From contig NZ_CP051216.1 of NCBI RefSeq assembly GCF_012516435.1, positions 1,118,001 to 1,182,000 of the forward strand: a DNA stretch of 64,000 nucleotides, in the 5' to 3' direction. This DNA comes from Pseudodesulfovibrio sp. zrk46 (GTDB lineage: Bacteria > Desulfobacterota > Desulfovibrionia > Desulfovibrionales > Desulfovibrionaceae). The position numbers were made by a program, and so were the translations under genes. The stretch's first letter is position 1, and every line of letters starts with the position of its first letter. The notes beneath the pieces are model-generated. The model was given only the letters and a program-made list of their open reading frames with translations. It was not told the DNA's origin and did not search any database. Of this stretch, positions 14,849-24,403 are shown piece after piece.

Positions 14849-16954
14849 CTAATGCTGGCACTGTCCGTAAATGTTCTCGTCTATCTGCACGGTGTCGGCC
14901 ACTTCCTGAATGGGCAGCGCTTCGTCGAGGCGTTCACCCATGTAGACGCGCATCAAATTGCGGGCCTTAAAGTCAGGCGTGAGCACTGTGCGGACCAACG
15001 CGCGGCCGACCATACCCATCTTGTAGCGCAATGCCGGGTCTTCGGCCAGTCGGCGCATCTTCGCGGCCAGACAATCTGCATCTTCTGATTCACAGAGATG
15101 CCCATTGAGGCCGTCGGTCACGATCTCGGGGATACCGCCCACGTTGGTGCAGACCGCGGGCAGACCAAAGTCGAAACCTTCGAGGAGCACGTTGGGCAGG
15201 CTCTCCTTGCGGGACGGAACCACCAGCAGGTCGGCGTGGCGAATCTCGTCCAGCACCTCGGCGTGCGGGATGTTGCCGGTCAGACGAAGACGCTCGCGAA
15301 CAATGGGGGACGCGGAATCCTCGAATCTGGACATGTTCCCCTCACCCACGCCAACACCGATGAATTCGCAATCACGGTAATCGCCGCTGCTACAGAAACG
15401 GGAGGCGGCCTGCAGGAAGACGTCGAAGCCTTTGATCTCGGCGGCGTTGCCGATGTAGATAACGCGCAAACCGCGTTTCTTGCGGGGCTGGGGCACGCCG
15501 TAATCCGGGCCAGCGTATGCGTTGTAAACCACGTTGAGACGGCTCTTGAGGACATGGTGCTTGCGCAGCACGTCCGCGCACTGACGGGAATTGGTGATGA
15601 CGCCGTTGGACAGGGCGGTCCAGAGGAAGAAAATATCGTTGGGTCGGGAGATCACGCCACGGTTGATGAAGAGCTTGTGCCCTGCACCCATGAGACGGGC
15701 CAGCACACCCATCTTGTAGGCGCGATTGTGGAAGGAATGGACCACGTCGATCTTCTTGTCCTTCACGATGTTGCGCAGGAACAGCCCGGCCTTGAAATAA
15801 CTACGAAAGCCATCAAAGGGAATGATGTCCACGTCCATGCCGTCCAACGCGCCGATGATGGGCGAGTTGGGAGACAGGATTGCGTGAGTCTTGATGCCCA
15901 TGTCGGACAGGGCCGCGATGTTGTTGACCATCTGGCGGCTGCCGCCGGAGAGCTTCTCGGAATCCGTGGCAAAGAGCACACGCTTCACTTCAGGACGCTT
16001 TCGTTGCAACTTGAAGAACACGCGCGCGGCCGGGGCGTTACCGTACATCTTGAGGCGGGCCTGCACCCATTTGCCAGACTTCTTCTTGCCCACGCCGATA
16101 CGATTGAGGCGATAGGGATCGGTGCCCTCGGCATTGACCCAACGCTCCAGAGTGAACGCGCCCGCATAGCCGGCCTTCTTGAGTTCAGCCTCGGCGTCGA
16201 CACCGAACTGGCCCCACGGCCAGCAGAAAAGCTGTTCCTTGTAGCCGTTGAGGTCGCGGAAATATTCGAAGCTCTTGCGGAAATCTTCACGGCAGAAGGC
16301 AATGCGATCTTCGGGATTACGAACCACAAAGCGGGGGTCCTGACCACGGTCGAATGTGGGCCAGAAACCATCGTACACGTAGCCGCTGGCCACGTCGTAG
16401 GTGGGATAATCCGGATTGAATTCCTTATAGATGGACCACGCAGCCCAGTGACCGTTGGTTCCCATGGTGGCGCACGGACGCAGGGTCCGGAACGTCCCCT
16501 GATGACGACAGCCGTGGGAGAAAATCTCCATGCCCTTGTTCAGCATGGCCTTGATCTCACCCTCGTTGACGAACTGGGTGAAGTCACCCTGCATGTGTGC
16601 GGCGCGGAAGGCATTGGGCATGGTGTCGTAGGCGGGCATGTTCGCCTCGGTACGCACCTCGCCGGGAACAGTGAAATCCGACAGGCAAAAGAAGGTGCCG
16701 GTCATGTTCCGCTTTTCCAGCTCAGGGACGACGTTCAGCCAGTTGGAGATATGGCCGTCATCAAAGGTGAGGACCACGGCTTTCTCCGGGGCCGCCATCT
16801 GGCCGCGGGTCACGGCCAGCAGTTCACGCGAGGTGATGGTGCGATATCCGGCGTCAGCAATGGCGTCCAGATGTTCGCAGAAACGTGCCGGCGTGTGGCC
16901 GTCCACATCGCTGACGTTGTGATAGCAAAAGACCGGAATGGAAGTACGAAACAT
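14849..16954 (-). CDS. Polysaccharide deacetylase fused to glycosyltransferase
   Basis: A 701-residue two-domain protein. The first 300 residues form a NodB-type deacetylase with LTFDDGH (62-68, the metal-binding aspartates) and a later SHGCRHQ motif that supplies the histidines. From about residue 330 a GT-B glycosyltransferase (family 4-like) begins: KRVLFATDSEKLSGGSRQM at the N-terminal lobe and ESLPNVLLEGFDFGLPAVCTNVGGIPEIV as the donor-binding EX7E region. No signal peptide is seen, so the whole protein is probably cytoplasmic. One chain could trim an N-acetyl sugar and extend it. It lies between fmt and the DUF116 gene. Confidence 0.88.
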   Translation of the reverse strand: MFRTSIPVFCYHNVSDVDGHTPARFCEHLDAIADAGYRTITSRELLAVTRGQMAAPEKAVVLTFDDGHISNWLNVVPELEKRNMTGTFFCLSDFTVPGEVRTEANMPAYDTMPNAFRAAHMQGDFTQFVNEGEIKAMLNKGMEIFSHGCRHQGTFRTLRPCATMGTNGHWAAWSIYKEFNPDYPTYDVASGYVYDGFWPTFDRGQDPRFVVRNPEDRIAFCREDFRKSFEYFRDLNGYKEQLFCWPWGQFGVDAEAELKKAGYAGAFTLERWVNAEGTDPYRLNRIGVGKKKSGKWVQARLKMYGNAPAARVFFKLQRKRPEVKRVLFATDSEKLSGGSRQMVNNIAALSDMGIKTHAILSPNSPIIGALDGMDVDIIPFDGFRSYFKAGLFLRNIVKDKKIDVVHSFHNRAYKMGVLARLMGAGHKLFINRGVISRPNDIFFLWTALSNGVITNSRQCADVLRKHHVLKSRLNVVYNAYAGPDYGVPQPRKKRGLRVIYIGNAAEIKGFDVFLQAASRFCSSGDYRDCEFIGVGVGEGNMSRFEDSASPIVRERLRLTGNIPHAEVLDEIRHADLLVVPSRKESLPNVLLEGFDFGLPAVCTNVGGIPEIVTDGLNGHLCESEDADCLAAKMRRLAEDPALRYKMGMVGRALVRTVLTPDFKARNLMRVYMGERLDEALPIQEVADTVQIDENIYGQCQH

Positions 16955-16974
16955 GCGTATCCCGGGGCAAAGCC

Positions 16975-17985
16975 CTATTTGCAGGCCTTCATGTAGCCGC
17001 AGGTAAAGGCCGTGGCGTCCATGGCCTTCTTGCCCTGAGGCTTCACTTCAGGCGTCAGATAAATACTGTCCTTGGTAGTGATGGCGAGCTTGCCGTCAAT
17101 CTCACCCAGAATGGTGCCGGGCTCGATGTTCGGGGTTTCTTCCTCGCTCACTTCACCGGGCGTCACGTTCAGGCGATATTTCTTGCCCTCGGGGTTCTCC
17201 CACTCGAAGAAGGCACCGGGCCACGGGTACATTGCACGAATCTGGCAATGGATTTCCTTGGCCGGGCGATTCCAGTCGATCTCGCCTTCCTTCTTCTCCA
17301 GCTTCTTCGCATAGGTGGCGATGTCGTGATCCTGCTCGGTGAAGGTGTAGGCACCGGTCTGCAGACGGGCCATGGCCTCGCTGATGCAGATGCCGCCGAG
17401 CTTCGCCAACTCGTCATGGATGGTGCCAGCATGGTCGTTGAGACCGATGCGCAGGGCACGCTGCACCATGACCGGGCCGGTGTCGAGCCCGGCTTCCATC
17501 TTCATGATGGAGATGCCGGTAACCACGTCGCCATTCTGAATGGCGCGCTGGATGGGTGCGGCACCGCGCCACTGGGGCAGCAGGGACGCATGGACATTGA
17601 GCGGATGGATGGTCGGGATATCGAGCACAGCCTGGGGCAGAATGAGGCCGTAGGCGGCCACGACGAGCACGTCCGGCTTGAGCGCGGCCAGCTCGTCGAT
17701 GTCTGCCTGATCCTTGAAATTCAGGGGCTGGTAAACGTCGATGTCGTTTTCCAGCGCCACCTGCTTGACCGGGGAAGGCTTGCACTGCTTGCCACGGCCG
17801 CACGGGCGGTCGGGCTGCGTGTAGGCAGCCACCACCTCTGCGCCGTCAAAGCTCAGCAGGATGCGCAGGATCTCAGCCGCGAAGTCGGGCGTTCCCATGA
17901 ACACCGTACGCAGGGGTTTGATCTCAACAGTCTCTTGGGGAATGGGGTCGCCGTCTTTCCAGTTGCTCGTATCTATAGGTTCCAT
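16975..17985 (-). CDS. fmt: Methionyl-tRNA formyltransferase
   Basis: Formylates initiator Met-tRNA. The 336-residue protein shows FMGTPDFA (29-36), the active-site region NVHASLLPQWRGAAPIQRAI with catalytic Asn and His, and the GLDTGP aspartate loop, followed by the C-terminal OB-like tRNA-binding domain. The N-terminus carries about 20 extra residues compared with E. coli Fmt; GGAAG precedes this ATG, and no internal start fits better. It lies 30 bases downstream of def, the usual partner. Confidence 0.95.
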   Translation of the reverse strand: MEPIDTSNWKDGDPIPQETVEIKPLRTVFMGTPDFAAEILRILLSFDGAEVVAAYTQPDRPCGRGKQCKPSPVKQVALENDIDVYQPLNFKDQADIDELAALKPDVLVVAAYGLILPQAVLDIPTIHPLNVHASLLPQWRGAAPIQRAIQNGDVVTGISIMKMEAGLDTGPVMVQRALRIGLNDHAGTIHDELAKLGGICISEAMARLQTGAYTFTEQDHDIATYAKKLEKKEGEIDWNRPAKEIHCQIRAMYPWPGAFFEWENPEGKKYRLNVTPGEVSEEETPNIEPGTILGEIDGKLAITTKDSIYLTPEVKPQGKKAMDATAFTCGYMKACK

Positions 17986-18015
17986 GCTCGTCTTCCCGGC
18001 TGTATATCTACTGAA

Positions 18016-18510
18016 TTATTTCCACTTCATGGCCTTCTTGCGGTACATGGCCTTCTTCAGACGGCCCACACGGTCCGCCAAGGTCATGCCCTCAAGATGG
18101 TCAATCTCATGCTGCAACACGATGGCCAGGAAGCCATCGGCATCGATCTCGATGTCGTTGCCTTCACGGTCCATGCCAGTGACCTTCACACGTTCCTTGC
18201 GCTTCACCTTCACGTTCAGCTCAGGGCAGCTCAGGCAGCCTTCTTCGCTGTCCACCTCGCCCTCGCTCTCAACGATCTCGGGATTGAGGATAACGCGCAG
18301 GTCGCCACGGATTTTCGGCCCGGTCTGATCCACCACGATCAGGCGAATGGACTGGCCGACCTGCGGAGCGGCAAGGCCCACGCCATCAGCTTCGTACATG
18401 GTCTCAATCATGTTCTCGATCAGCTCGTCGAGCTCGGGAGTAACAGCCTCGATGGTCTTCGCCTTGGCAGCGAGCACCTCATCGGGCCAGGTAACTATAT
18501 CTAACTTCAT
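18016..18510 (-). CDS. def: Peptide deformylase
   Basis: Removes the N-formyl group from new proteins. The 164-residue protein has the three family motifs: GVGLAAPQ (43-50), EGCLSCPE (90-97, with the metal-binding Cys) and HEIDH (134-138). The start is placed at the internal ATG (MKLDIVTWPD) because eight upstream residues are not conserved and GGGGA lies ahead of it. It is the first gene of a minus-strand operon def-fmt-deacetylase/GT-DUF116. A perfect 9-bp palindrome lies about 20 bases upstream. Confidence 0.95.
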   Translation of the reverse strand: MKLDIVTWPDEVLAAKAKTIEAVTPELDELIENMIETMYEADGVGLAAPQVGQSIRLIVVDQTGPKIRGDLRVILNPEIVESEGEVDSEEGCLSCPELNVKVKRKERVKVTGMDREGNDIEIDADGFLAIVLQHEIDHLEGMTLADRVGRLKKAMYRKKAMKWK

Positions 18511-18530
18511 ATGTAAATCATCCCCTCTCC

Positions 18531-18551
18531 CCATTCCGGCAACCGGAATGG
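18531..18551. promoter_or_regulatory. 9-bp palindrome upstream of def
   Basis: CCATTCCGG and CCGGAATGG flank a 3-nt spacer. The element lies directly upstream of the def ribosome binding region on the minus strand. It could be an operator or a 5' leader hairpin. An AT-rich TATAAG further upstream (about 18592-18597 read on the minus strand) may be a -10 element. Confidence 0.4.
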
Positions 18552-18720
18552 CGGGTATTGTTAAGTCACGTTCGCGGTACGTTCTCTTATATTAATAAGT
18601 ACAGAAAGACAAAAAGCGAGCCTGAACTCACTTTTCTTCTGTAATTCTATTCATTTCAACCTATTAAGAAGAACTCCCTACCATAGCCGTAGTTCATTCC
18701 CCTCAAAAAACTCTTACGGC

Positions 18721-18791
18721 TTGAGCCGAGAAAATCAGTGAGTGAAGTAAGGAGTAATCATACATACTTCCATCCGACTTTCCCGGCTCAA
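18721..18791. other. Long inverted repeat in the def-aspS gap
   Basis: TTGAGCCGaGAAA at 18721-18733 is matched by TTTCcCGGCTCAA at 18779-18791 with one mismatch, enclosing 45 AT-rich bases. The gap 18552-18840 is clearly AT-richer than its surroundings and carries no gene. The element could be a small mobile remnant or a structured RNA; nothing decides between them. Confidence 0.4.
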
Positions 18792-18840
18792 ACCGCCAGT
18801 CTGCCCGCCTTCATGGGAAGCGAGCCATATATTTTCAAAG

Positions 18841-18862
18841 GCCCCCGGCGGCTGCCGGGGGC
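18841..18862 (-). terminator. Hairpin after aspS
   Basis: GCCCCCGGC pairs with GCCGGGGGC over a 4-nt loop, 18 bases beyond the aspS stop. On the minus strand only CTTTG follows, so the U-tract is weak, but the stem is very stable. Confidence 0.6.
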
Positions 18863-18879
18863 TCTTCGTAATTCTCTAT

Positions 18880-20709
18880 CTATTCCTTGTCCTGCTTCTT
18901 CTCGCGAAGACGCACACCGAGCTCGCGCAGCTGCTTGGTGGGCACTTCGGAAGGAGCTTCGGTCATGAGACAGGTTGCCTTCTGGGTCTTGGGGAAGGCG
19001 ATGACGTCGCGGATGGACTTGGAGCCGGTGAGGATCATGATGAGACGATCCAGACCGAAGGCGATGCCGCCGTGGGGCGGTGCGCCGAACTTGAGGGCGT
19101 CCATGAGGAAGCCGAACTTCTCGTTGGCTTCTTCGTCGTCGATGCCGAGAGCGGCGAACATCTTCTCCTGCATCTCGGGGGTGTGGATACGGATGGAACC
19201 ACCGCCGACCTCGTAACCGTTGATGACCAGGTCGTAAGCGCGGGCAATGGCGTCGCCGGGCTTTTCAGCCAGAACTTCAAGCTGGTCGGGCAGGCAGGAG
19301 GTGAAGGGATGGTGACGGGCGACGTAGCGCTTTTCGTCAGCATCGTATTCGAGCAGCGGGAAGTCGGTGATCCAGACAGCCTGATAGTCGTCTTCCTTGA
19401 TGAGGTCGAAGCGCTTGCCGAGCTCGCAACGCAGGTTGCCGAGGGCGGCGTTGGCGATGTCTGCGGCACCGGCCTGGAAGAAGAGGATGTCGCCGGGCTG
19501 GCAGTTGGTGCGGCTCTTGAGTTCCGCAATCTCTTCCTCGGAGAAGAACTTGACGATGGGAGACTGCCATTCGCCGTCTTCCTTGACCTTGATCCATGCG
19601 AGGCCCTTGGAGCCGTAGATCTCGACGTACTTGGTGTATTCGTCGATTTCCTTACGGGACAGCTCGGCGCCGCCGGGAACGACCATGACCTTCACCAGCT
19701 CGGAAGAGGCGAAGACCTTGAAGCCGGAGCCCTTGAACACATCAGTGATGTCGACGTGCTTGAGGCCGAAGCGGAGGTCAGGTTTATCGACACCGTAGTC
19801 GCGCATGGCGTCGGCGTAGGTCATGTGCGGGAAGGACTCGGGCAGTTCCACGCCGATGGTTTCCTTGAACATGCCTTTGACCAGACCTTCAGCCATTTCC
19901 TGAATCTGACCTTCGTCCGGGAAGGACATCTCGATATCGATCTGGGTGAATTCAGGCTGACGGTCGGCGCGCAGATCTTCGTCGCGGAAGCACTTCACGA
20001 TCTGGAAGTAGCGGTCCATGCCGGAGACCATCAGCATCTGCTTGAACAGCTGCGGGGACTGCGGCAGGGCGTAGAACTCGCCCTGATTCACGCGGCTGGG
20101 AACCAGGAAGTCACGAGCGCCTTCCGGAGTGGATTTGGTCAGCACCGGGGTCTCGATTTCGAGGAAACCGAGGGAATCCAGGTAGCGGCGCACAGACTGG
20201 GCAGCCTTGTTGCGGATGATGAAATTCTTGGCCAGAGAGGGGCGGCGCAGGTCGAGGAAGCGGTACTTCAGGCGCAGGTTTTCGCCGACTTCGACGCGGT
20301 CCTCGATGGGGAACGGCGGGGTGTCGGAGGTGTTGAGCAGCTTGTACTCGGAGACCTCGATCTCCACTTCACCGGTGACCATGTTCGGATTGGCCATGCC
20401 CTCGGGACGGGGGCGAACCTTACCCTTGATCGCGATGACGTACTCGGGGCGGATGGCGTGGGCACGCTCATGGACATCGGCATTGTCCTCGGGATTGAAG
20501 ACAACCTGAGTCAGACCCTCACGGTCACGCAGGTCGAGGAAGATCAGTCCACCATGGTCGCGGCGAAATTGCACCCAACCCATGAGACAGACTTCCTCGT
20601 CCATATTGGCAGCGGTCAACTCGTTGTTATGGTGAGTACGACGCCAACCGGCAAGGTCCTCAATAACACGGAATTCGCTGTAATCTCTCTCTTCTTGATG
20701 CTCAGACAT
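18880..20709 (-). CDS. aspS: Aspartyl-tRNA synthetase
   Basis: A class II synthetase of 609 residues: N-terminal OB anticodon-binding domain (GWVQFRRDHGGLIFLDLRDREG), motif 2 FRDEDLRADRQPEFTQID, the flipping/active-site region QSPQLFKQMLM, a bacterial GAD insertion, and motif 3 GIAFGLDRLIMILTGSKSIRDVIAFPKT. The internal ATG at 20709 is chosen because GGAGA precedes it. It lies downstream of hisS on the same strand, an arrangement common in bacteria. Whether it also charges tRNA-Asn cannot be read from the sequence. Confidence 0.96.
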   Translation of the reverse strand: MSEHQEERDYSEFRVIEDLAGWRRTHHNNELTAANMDEEVCLMGWVQFRRDHGGLIFLDLRDREGLTQVVFNPEDNADVHERAHAIRPEYVIAIKGKVRPRPEGMANPNMVTGEVEIEVSEYKLLNTSDTPPFPIEDRVEVGENLRLKYRFLDLRRPSLAKNFIIRNKAAQSVRRYLDSLGFLEIETPVLTKSTPEGARDFLVPSRVNQGEFYALPQSPQLFKQMLMVSGMDRYFQIVKCFRDEDLRADRQPEFTQIDIEMSFPDEGQIQEMAEGLVKGMFKETIGVELPESFPHMTYADAMRDYGVDKPDLRFGLKHVDITDVFKGSGFKVFASSELVKVMVVPGGAELSRKEIDEYTKYVEIYGSKGLAWIKVKEDGEWQSPIVKFFSEEEIAELKSRTNCQPGDILFFQAGAADIANAALGNLRCELGKRFDLIKEDDYQAVWITDFPLLEYDADEKRYVARHHPFTSCLPDQLEVLAEKPGDAIARAYDLVINGYEVGGGSIRIHTPEMQEKMFAALGIDDEEANEKFGFLMDALKFGAPPHGGIAFGLDRLIMILTGSKSIRDVIAFPKTQKATCLMTEAPSEVPTKQLRELGVRLREKKQDKE

Positions 20710-20820
20710 GTTTTCTCCAATCACTCTCAATAATTTAAAATATCAGTAACCTTCCGGCATCCGAATGCCCTCGGGTTTATATATGATTTCGCTTCGCCAT
20801 CGCGAAGCCAAACAGGTTTT

Positions 20821-22062
20821 CTACAGGCTCGCCAGATACAGGGAGCGTTCCAGGGTTTCCTGATCGCGCTCTTCTTCCATGTACTTGACGGTGATGGTCT
20901 TGTTGACCATCTCGTCGCCGCCCATGATCAGGCAGACCTTTGCGCCGGACTTGTTGGCCGCACGCATGCGGGACTTCATGGAGCCGCCAGCGTAGCTGAC
21001 ATCGCCCTTGAGGCCCTTCTCGCGAAGTTCCTGAGCAAAGAGCATGGCCTCGTTGGCAGCGTCCTTGTCCACAACGGCGAGATAGAAATCCGGGCGATCC
21101 AGTTCGACATGATCGAGCAGCAGGGCCAGACGCTCCATGCCGCAGGCGAAACCGGTGGCCGAACAGTCGGGGCCGCCGAGGTTCTTGATCAGACCGTCGT
21201 AACGGCCGCCACCGGCAACAGCGGTCTGGGAACCGATGTCGTAGGAGGCCACTTCGAAACAGGTGCGCACGTAGTAGTCGAGACCGCGGACGAGACGCGG
21301 ATTCAGTTCGTAGCTGACGCCAGCGCCATCCAGAATGGCTTTGACATCGGCAAAGTGAGCCTCGCACTCCTCACACAGATGGTCGGTGATGACCGGGGCG
21401 TCGACAACGAGCTCCTTGCAGGCAGGCACCTTGCAATCGAGCACGCGGAGAGGGTTGGTCTCCATGCGACGCTGGCAGTCTTCACAAAATTTATCCTTGT
21501 CCTTGGACTTGTAGTAATCCACGAGGGCCTGCTTGTAGGTCGGGCGACATTCGTGACAGCCAAGGGAGTTCAGTTCGATGGTCAGCTTGGTCAGGCCGAG
21601 GTTGTTCAGGAAGGTGCGAAGCATCAGGATGAGCTCGCCATCTGCCTGCGCCTCATTGGCGCCGAAGATCTCGGCATTAAGCTGATGGAACTGGCGCTGA
21701 CGGCCCTTCTGCGGACGCTCGTAGCGGAACATGGGGCCGAAAGTGAAATATTTGGAGACCTTGCCAGGCTGATGCGTCTTGGAGTCGATGAATGCACGAA
21801 CCACACCGGCGGTGGCTTCGGGGCGCATGGTCAGCAGGCGGTCCTTGCGGTCAGGGAAAGTGAACATTTCCTTGCCCACAACATCGGTGTCCTCGCCGAT
21901 GGATTTCTGGAAAAGCTCGGTCTTTTCCAGCACAGGGGTACGCAGTTCGCCGAATCCGTAACGGCCGAAGGTTTCGCGCGCCACACGTTCCATGTAGGTG
22001 AACTTGGCGGCCTCTTCCGGAAACAGGTCTACGAATCCCTTGATTTTTTGTACTTTTGCCAT
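20821..22062 (-). CDS. hisS: Histidyl-tRNA synthetase
   Basis: A 413-residue class II synthetase. Motif 1 lies in the RTPVLEKTELF region, motif 2 is FRYERPQKGRQRQFHQLNAE, and the His-specific LVRGLDYYVRTCFE and motif 3 (ATGFACGMERL) follow. The insertion domain is cysteine-rich (CHECRPTYKQALVDYYKSKD...CEDCQRR), a form I associate with several anaerobe enzymes. The C-terminal anticodon domain is complete. It is the first gene before aspS. Confidence 0.96.
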   Translation of the reverse strand: MAKVQKIKGFVDLFPEEAAKFTYMERVARETFGRYGFGELRTPVLEKTELFQKSIGEDTDVVGKEMFTFPDRKDRLLTMRPEATAGVVRAFIDSKTHQPGKVSKYFTFGPMFRYERPQKGRQRQFHQLNAEIFGANEAQADGELILMLRTFLNNLGLTKLTIELNSLGCHECRPTYKQALVDYYKSKDKDKFCEDCQRRMETNPLRVLDCKVPACKELVVDAPVITDHLCEECEAHFADVKAILDGAGVSYELNPRLVRGLDYYVRTCFEVASYDIGSQTAVAGGGRYDGLIKNLGGPDCSATGFACGMERLALLLDHVELDRPDFYLAVVDKDAANEAMLFAQELREKGLKGDVSYAGGSMKSRMRAANKSGAKVCLIMGGDEMVNKTITVKYMEEERDQETLERSLYLASL

Positions 22063-22204
22063 GGTTATATATATTCCTTAATGATTATCAGATGGCTGGA
22101 ACCGATTGTGGTTAGACCATTCGACGCGGATTGTCAAAAGCAGTCTGCGCCCCGCCGCCATTTGTCGCTATATTTTCATAATTGGGAAAAATGAAAACGG
22201 AAGC

Positions 22205-22392
22205 GCTTTCAGCGCAATTGTCGGGTGATTTCGCCTCTGGCGGGCAAGGACTCGCGCCCTTGCATCCCATATTTTGCGCCTTTGGCGCGAGCAACTTTTC
22301 GCCGAAGGCGATAGTGGGATTCCAAAGGGTATAGCCCTTTGGCCGCCGGAGGCGAAATCACCTGACCCAATGGAGGCCGCAGGCCGACCTCC
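22205..22392 (+). repeat. Intergenic mosaic repeat family A, complete copy (A2)
   Basis: Bounded by TTGTCGGGTGATTTCGCC on the left and GGCGAAATCACCTGACC on the right, i.e. inverted ends. Inside lie the GCAAGG...CCTTGC hairpin, TTTGCGCCTTTGGCGC, CGCCGAAGGCGA, GGGATTCCAAAGGG and CCCTTTGGCCGCCGGAGG. It fills the gap between the divergent hisS and molybdopterin-oxidoreductase genes. Confidence 0.8.
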
Positions 22393-22488
22393 CTATTCCC
22401 ACTCATCGAGAAATTGTAACGTTAGTATCTTCCATTTGAATTTGACCTCCGTGGTAAAGTGCTCCATTCTTTGCCCCGGAGGATCTCA

Positions 22489-24384
22489 ATGAGCAAAATC
22501 ACTGCCTGCACCATGGATTGTGGCGACAACTGTTCCCTGATCGTGGATGCGGAAAACAGGACCATCAAAGGCAACTCGCGCCACCCGTTCACCAAGGGTT
22601 TCTGCTGTAAAAAGGGCACCCGCTACTTCGACCGTATCGATGCGGAAGACCGTATCACCACGCCCCAGATCAAGGACGGCAGCTCCTTCCGTGAAGCGTC
22701 ATGGGATGAAGCCTTGAACCTCATTGCCGGCAAGATCGACGCCCTGCGCGACACGCCGGAGAAGATGCTCCACGCGCGCGGCTTCGGCTATCGCGGCATC
22801 CTCGCCAAGGCGAGCCAGGTTTTCTTCAAGAAGCTCGGCACCTCCACCCTCTACGGCGCGGTCTGCGACGGCACGGGCATGGAAGCCTGCGTCCGCGACT
22901 TCGGCGCGCTGAATCACAACAATCCCGAGGACATCCTCAACGCGGACCGGGTCATCAACTGGGGCCGCGACATGACCAAGTGCTCCATCCACCAGTTGCA
23001 CCTGATCCACAAGGCACGCAAGAACGGCACCGAGGTGCTGACCATTTCTCCCGGCGGCGACGACACTGCCGAATTCTCGGACGTCAACGTGGTCATCCGT
23101 CCCGGCACCGACCGCTTTCTCGCGGCCGCCGTGCTCAAGCTCTACCTCGAAGCGGGCGACCTGAACCCGTGGGTGCTCAACCGCTGCGCCAACTGGCCCG
23201 CCCTGCGCGGTCTCATCGACGGATACAAGCTCTCTGAGTTGACCAGCATGTGCGAGGTGCCCACCGCAGACGTGGAGATGATCTACGACTGGTATGCCGA
23301 CACCGGCAACGTGGCCACCATTCTCTCGTGGGGCCTCCAGCGCCATTTCTACGGCGGCGAAAACGTCCGCTTCATCAACGCGCTGGCCATGATTTCCGGT
23401 AATATCGGTGTCTCCGGCGGCGGCTCCTACTACAACATTTCTTCCAGCCGCAATCTCGGTTCCTGGGAGCATCTCGTCATGGACGAAGACCCCGAGCGAC
23501 GCGAGTTGCTCGTCCAGAACCTCGGCGAAGAGTTGCGCAACGCCGACCCCAAGGTGGAATTCATCTGGGTGGACGGCCACAACGTGGTCAATCAGGTCCC
23601 GGACTGCCTGTCCGTGGCCGAGCAGTTCCGCAAGCCCTTCGTCGTTTCCGTAGACGGGTTCATGACCGACACCGCCATGACCGCTGATGTCATCCTGCCA
23701 CCCGCCTTCATGTTCGAGCGCGAGGACGTGCTCGGCTCCATGCTTCACAACTACGTGCAGTATTGCGCCGAGGCCGTTGAGCCGCGCGGTCAGGCCCGTT
23801 CCGATTTCGACATGCTCACCGATCTCGGTGCGCGTCTCGCTGATCCCATTGCCCTACCCGACAAGGAGACCTGTCTCAAGGAAGGACTCAAGAAGGGTGG
23901 CTTCTCCCTCGAAGAGTTGCGCACCAACGGGTTCGTCAAGGCGAACCATCCCTACGTCGCCTTCGAGAACATGCAGTTCGCCCATCTCGACGGTCTCTAT
24001 CGATTCCCGGAGACTCTCACGGCCGAGCCGCAGCGCAATCCCGACTATCCGTTCAACCTGATCACCACGGTCCGTCGCAAGTATCTCCACTCCCAGATTC
24101 CCGAGAAGGATCAACGCGGGGTGCCCACGGTCTGGGTGTCCAAAAACAACCCCGCATGGGGACTGCTCAACCCGGCCGAGGATTTCTATCTCGTCACACC
24201 CATCGGTGCCATGCAGGTGCAGGTCAAGACCGACGATTCCATTCATCCCCGCGCCGTCATCATGCGCCGAGGCGGGTGGATGAAGATGGGCCACAACGCC
24301 AACGTCATCTCCCAGCCGCTCATGACCGACATGGGTGATGGAACGGCCTACTACAGCCAGACCTGTAGGCTGGAAAACAGGTAA
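22489..24384 (+). CDS. Molybdopterin-dependent oxidoreductase (DMSO reductase family)
   Basis: A 631-residue protein with the N-terminal 4Fe-4S motif CTMDCGDNC...FCCKKG, followed by the molybdopterin domains (SFREASWDEALNLIAGKID, ...NWGRDMTKCSIHQLHLIHKARKNG, ...MISGNIGVSGGG) and the C-terminal dinucleotide-binding domain (VSKNNPAWGLL...HPRAVIMRRGGWMKMGHNAN). There is no Tat signal, so it acts in the cytoplasm. No electron-transfer or membrane subunit is adjacent, and the substrate is unknown. CGGAGGA at 22476-22482 fixes ATG 22489. Confidence 0.88.
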   Translation: MSKITACTMDCGDNCSLIVDAENRTIKGNSRHPFTKGFCCKKGTRYFDRIDAEDRITTPQIKDGSSFREASWDEALNLIAGKIDALRDTPEKMLHARGFGYRGILAKASQVFFKKLGTSTLYGAVCDGTGMEACVRDFGALNHNNPEDILNADRVINWGRDMTKCSIHQLHLIHKARKNGTEVLTISPGGDDTAEFSDVNVVIRPGTDRFLAAAVLKLYLEAGDLNPWVLNRCANWPALRGLIDGYKLSELTSMCEVPTADVEMIYDWYADTGNVATILSWGLQRHFYGGENVRFINALAMISGNIGVSGGGSYYNISSSRNLGSWEHLVMDEDPERRELLVQNLGEELRNADPKVEFIWVDGHNVVNQVPDCLSVAEQFRKPFVVSVDGFMTDTAMTADVILPPAFMFEREDVLGSMLHNYVQYCAEAVEPRGQARSDFDMLTDLGARLADPIALPDKETCLKEGLKKGGFSLEELRTNGFVKANHPYVAFENMQFAHLDGLYRFPETLTAEPQRNPDYPFNLITTVRRKYLHSQIPEKDQRGVPTVWVSKNNPAWGLLNPAEDFYLVTPIGAMQVQVKTDDSIHPRAVIMRRGGWMKMGHNANVISQPLMTDMGDGTAYYSQTCRLENR

Positions 24385-24403
24385 TCTTTATTGCCGCTTC
24401 GCG

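Noticed and set aside
15098-16996. 632-codon open frame on the plus strand opposite the deacetylase/glycosyltransferase
   Set aside because: Shadow of a real minus-strand gene; no recognisable motif and no Shine-Dalgarno-supported start.
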